The notes under the pieces: model-generated
What the model saw: the letters and a program-made list of their open reading frames with translations, nothing else
Told to the model about the DNA's origin: nothing
The model's database searches: none
Made by a program: the position numbers and the translations under genes
Assembly: GCA_027492445.1 (NCBI GenBank)
Contig: JAPUES010000218.1
Span: 1 to 7,498, forward strand
Length of the DNA stretch: 7,498 nucleotides
Reading direction: 5' to 3'
Origin: Sporomusaceae bacterium
GTDB taxonomy: Bacteria; Bacillota; Negativicutes; DSM-13327
Shown here: positions 6,457 through 7,498 of the stretch, piece by piece
How positions within the stretch are numbered: the stretch's first letter is position 1
Layout: every line of letters starts with the position of its first letter

Positions 6457-6559
6457 ATTATCAACTCTCCCCTTATTTTTTTTACCCTGTTCATAAAAAT
6501 TCTCTTTACAGTCTTTTCTATAAATCAGGGCGCCATCCTTGTAGTACACAAGATTATAT

Positions 6560-6576
6560 TGCAAGAAGCATGCCAA
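6560..6576 (-). promoter_or_regulatory. Sigma-54 (-24/-12) promoter of the dhaKLM-HPr operon
   Basis: Read on the minus strand, TTGGCATGCTTCTTGCA matches the sigma-54 consensus TGGCAYG-N4-TTGCW, with GG at -24 and GC at -12 at the required spacing. Transcription would begin near 6549, giving a leader of about 93 nt before the dhaK ATG. The adjacent sigma-54 activator gene strengthens the call. Confidence 0.88.
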
Positions 6577-6624
6577 TGGACTTTTGTAGACAAACTACCA
6601 TTTACTGTTCTATTTTATTATTTT

Positions 6625-6694
6625 ATTGGTAAAAAGTATCAACCCCATTCTTATACCTTGTTCTTTTTTACCAACTTGGTCTTTTTTTACCAAG
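6625..6694. promoter_or_regulatory. Cluster of TTGGT/ACCAA half-sites, candidate upstream activator sites
   Basis: TTGGTAAAAAG occurs at 6626-6636. On the opposite strand the related TTGGTAAAAA(A) occurs at 6664-6674 and 6682-6693. Together they form a perfect 11-bp palindrome, ACCAACTTGGT (6670-6680), and a CTTGGT...ACCAAG dyad (6675-6694). They lie about 50 to 120 bp upstream of the -24 box, the usual range for enhancer-binding proteins. The last copy overlaps the final codons of the activator gene. Binding by that activator is inferred. Confidence 0.5.
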
Positions 6695-7498
6695 ATATAT
6701 TTTTTTCAATTCCATATTTTTGTGCTTTTGCCGCAACTGTCTTGTGTGTCAATCCTAAAACTTTGCCAGCCTTATTAAAACTCCCATATTGATTTAAGGC
6801 TTGTTGAATAATCCGCTTTTCGTATTCTTCCCAAGTCAATATAACATCTTGCGTAACAAGATCACTTACTTCTTTTTTTTCAATAGGTACGCCTTCCTTA
6901 AGATACGATGGCAAGTGTTCAATTTCAATGTATTCCCCTTCTGTTAAGGTCACAACCCTTTCGATAATATTTTCCAATTCTCGCACATTTCCTGGCCAAG
7001 GATAATTTCTAAGAACTTCAAGGGCTTCCCGCCGTATTCCTTTCACTCCACGACTTAGTTCACTACTTACTTTGGACAGAAAATGTTCCACTAATAAAGG
7101 AATATCTTCTTTACGTTCTCGCAGTGGGGGCAAAAGCAAGGGAATAACATTTAAACGATAATATAAATCATCTCGAAAAGTAGATTGAGCGACCATTTCC
7201 TCTAAATTTTGATTGGTAGCGGCAATAATCCTCACATTAACCTTAATAGTAGTCTCTCCACCAACTCGTTCAAATTCTCTTTTTTGTAAAACTCGCAGCA
7301 ACTTGACTTGCATGTTCTTTTCCATCTCACCAATTTCATCAAGAAAGATAGTTCCCTTATTCGCCAGTTCAAATTTACCTAATTTCCGACGTACAGCACC
7401 CGTAAAGGCTCCTTTTTCATGGCCAAAAAGTTCACTTTCTAATAAATTAGCGGGAATAGCACCACAATTCACGCGTATAAAAGGACCTTGCGCCCAAG
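6687..7498 (-). CDS. Sigma-54-dependent transcriptional activator (NtrC/DhaR-type), 5' end cut by window edge
   Basis: Enhancer-binding proteins use ATP hydrolysis to open sigma-54 promoters. The last 269 residues are visible, reading in from the right edge as AQGPFIRVNCGAIP. The AAA+ domain has the sigma-54-contacting loop GAFTGA (29-34), Walker B GTIFLDEIGE (48-57), sensor I AATN (92-95), the arginine-finger region FRDDLYYRLNVIP (107-119) and sensor II WPGNVRELEN (167-176). A C-terminal helix-turn-helix, GSFNKAGKVLGLTHKTVAAKAQKYGI (about 238-263), resembles the Fis/TyrR type. Walker A and any N-terminal sensing domain lie outside the window, so the signal is unknown. GAFTGA is intact, so it should act with sigma-54, and a sigma-54 promoter stands between it and dhaK. 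It is therefore the likely activator of the dha operon. It ends 230 bp before dhaK. Confidence 0.93.
   Translation of the reverse strand, partial: WAQGPFIRVNCGAIPANLLESELFGHEKGAFTGAVRRKLGKFELANKGTIFLDEIGEMEKNMQVKLLRVLQKREFERVGGETTIKVNVRIIAATNQNLEEMVAQSTFRDDLYYRLNVIPLLLPPLRERKEDIPLLVEHFLSKVSSELSRGVKGIRREALEVLRNYPWPGNVRELENIIERVVTLTEGEYIEIEHLPSYLKEGVPIEKKEVSDLVTQDVILTWEEYEKRIIQQALNQYGSFNKAGKVLGLTHKTVAAKAQKYGIEKNISW

Noticed and set aside
5458..6576. Longer DhaK start (TTG at 6574-6576, 40 extra residues)
   Set aside because: The start would sit inside the sigma-54 -24 element, upstream of the expected transcript start. The ATG at 6456 has a good ribosome site and matches family length.
1..7498. 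CRISPR arrays, tRNA or rRNA genes, insertion sequences, phage or defence genes
   Set aside because: There are no regularly spaced repeats, no tRNA-like cloverleaf, no transposase or integrase motifs and no terminal inverted repeats. The window reads as ordinary metabolic chromosome.

Overview
The window looks like chromosomal DNA from a low-GC, anaerobic or microaerophilic Firmicute. A Negativicutes relative (Pelosinus/Sporomusa type) is my best guess. This rests on strong Shine-Dalgarno sites, a flavodiiron oxygen-detoxifying protein, a FabK-type flavoenzyme, a PTS-dependent dihydroxyacetone kinase with a separate HPr, and a sigma-54 activator. The taxonomic guess is inference. Seven genes are complete, two run off the edges, and one small gene looks like a remnant. 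All lie on the minus strand except the speD-like gene.

Region 1 (1-1145, minus): the 5' two thirds of an RlmI-type 23S rRNA methyltransferase gene runs off the left edge. Just upstream of it is a C-terminal remnant of a membrane-associated hydrolase-like protein, then a dyad and the terminator of the next unit. Region 2 (1145-3305, minus): a FabK/nitronate-monooxygenase family flavoprotein gene is followed after 31 nt by fprA (flavodiiron protein). Region 3 (3306-4104): a divergent intergenic region with back-to-back candidate promoters whose -35 boxes overlap, then a speD-like gene on the plus strand, closed by a strong bidirectional hairpin terminator. The SpeD-like protein has Gly where the family has the Ser that becomes the pyruvoyl cofactor, which is the most unusual feature of the window.

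Region 4 (4123-7498, minus): a compact PTS-dependent dihydroxyacetone kinase operon, dhaK-dhaL-dhaM-HPr, ends at the same bidirectional terminator. Upstream of dhaK is a near-consensus sigma-54 promoter. Farther upstream, at typical enhancer distance, are repeated TTGGT/ACCAA half-sites. Next comes the 3' part of a sigma-54-dependent activator gene, whose last codons overlap the repeats. The likely scheme is that the activator binds the repeats and drives sigma-54 RNA polymerase at dhaK. Phosphate then flows from enzyme I (encoded elsewhere) through HPr His15, DhaM His9 and DhaL-bound nucleotide to dihydroxyacetone held covalently on DhaK His219, giving dihydroxyacetone phosphate for glycolysis.
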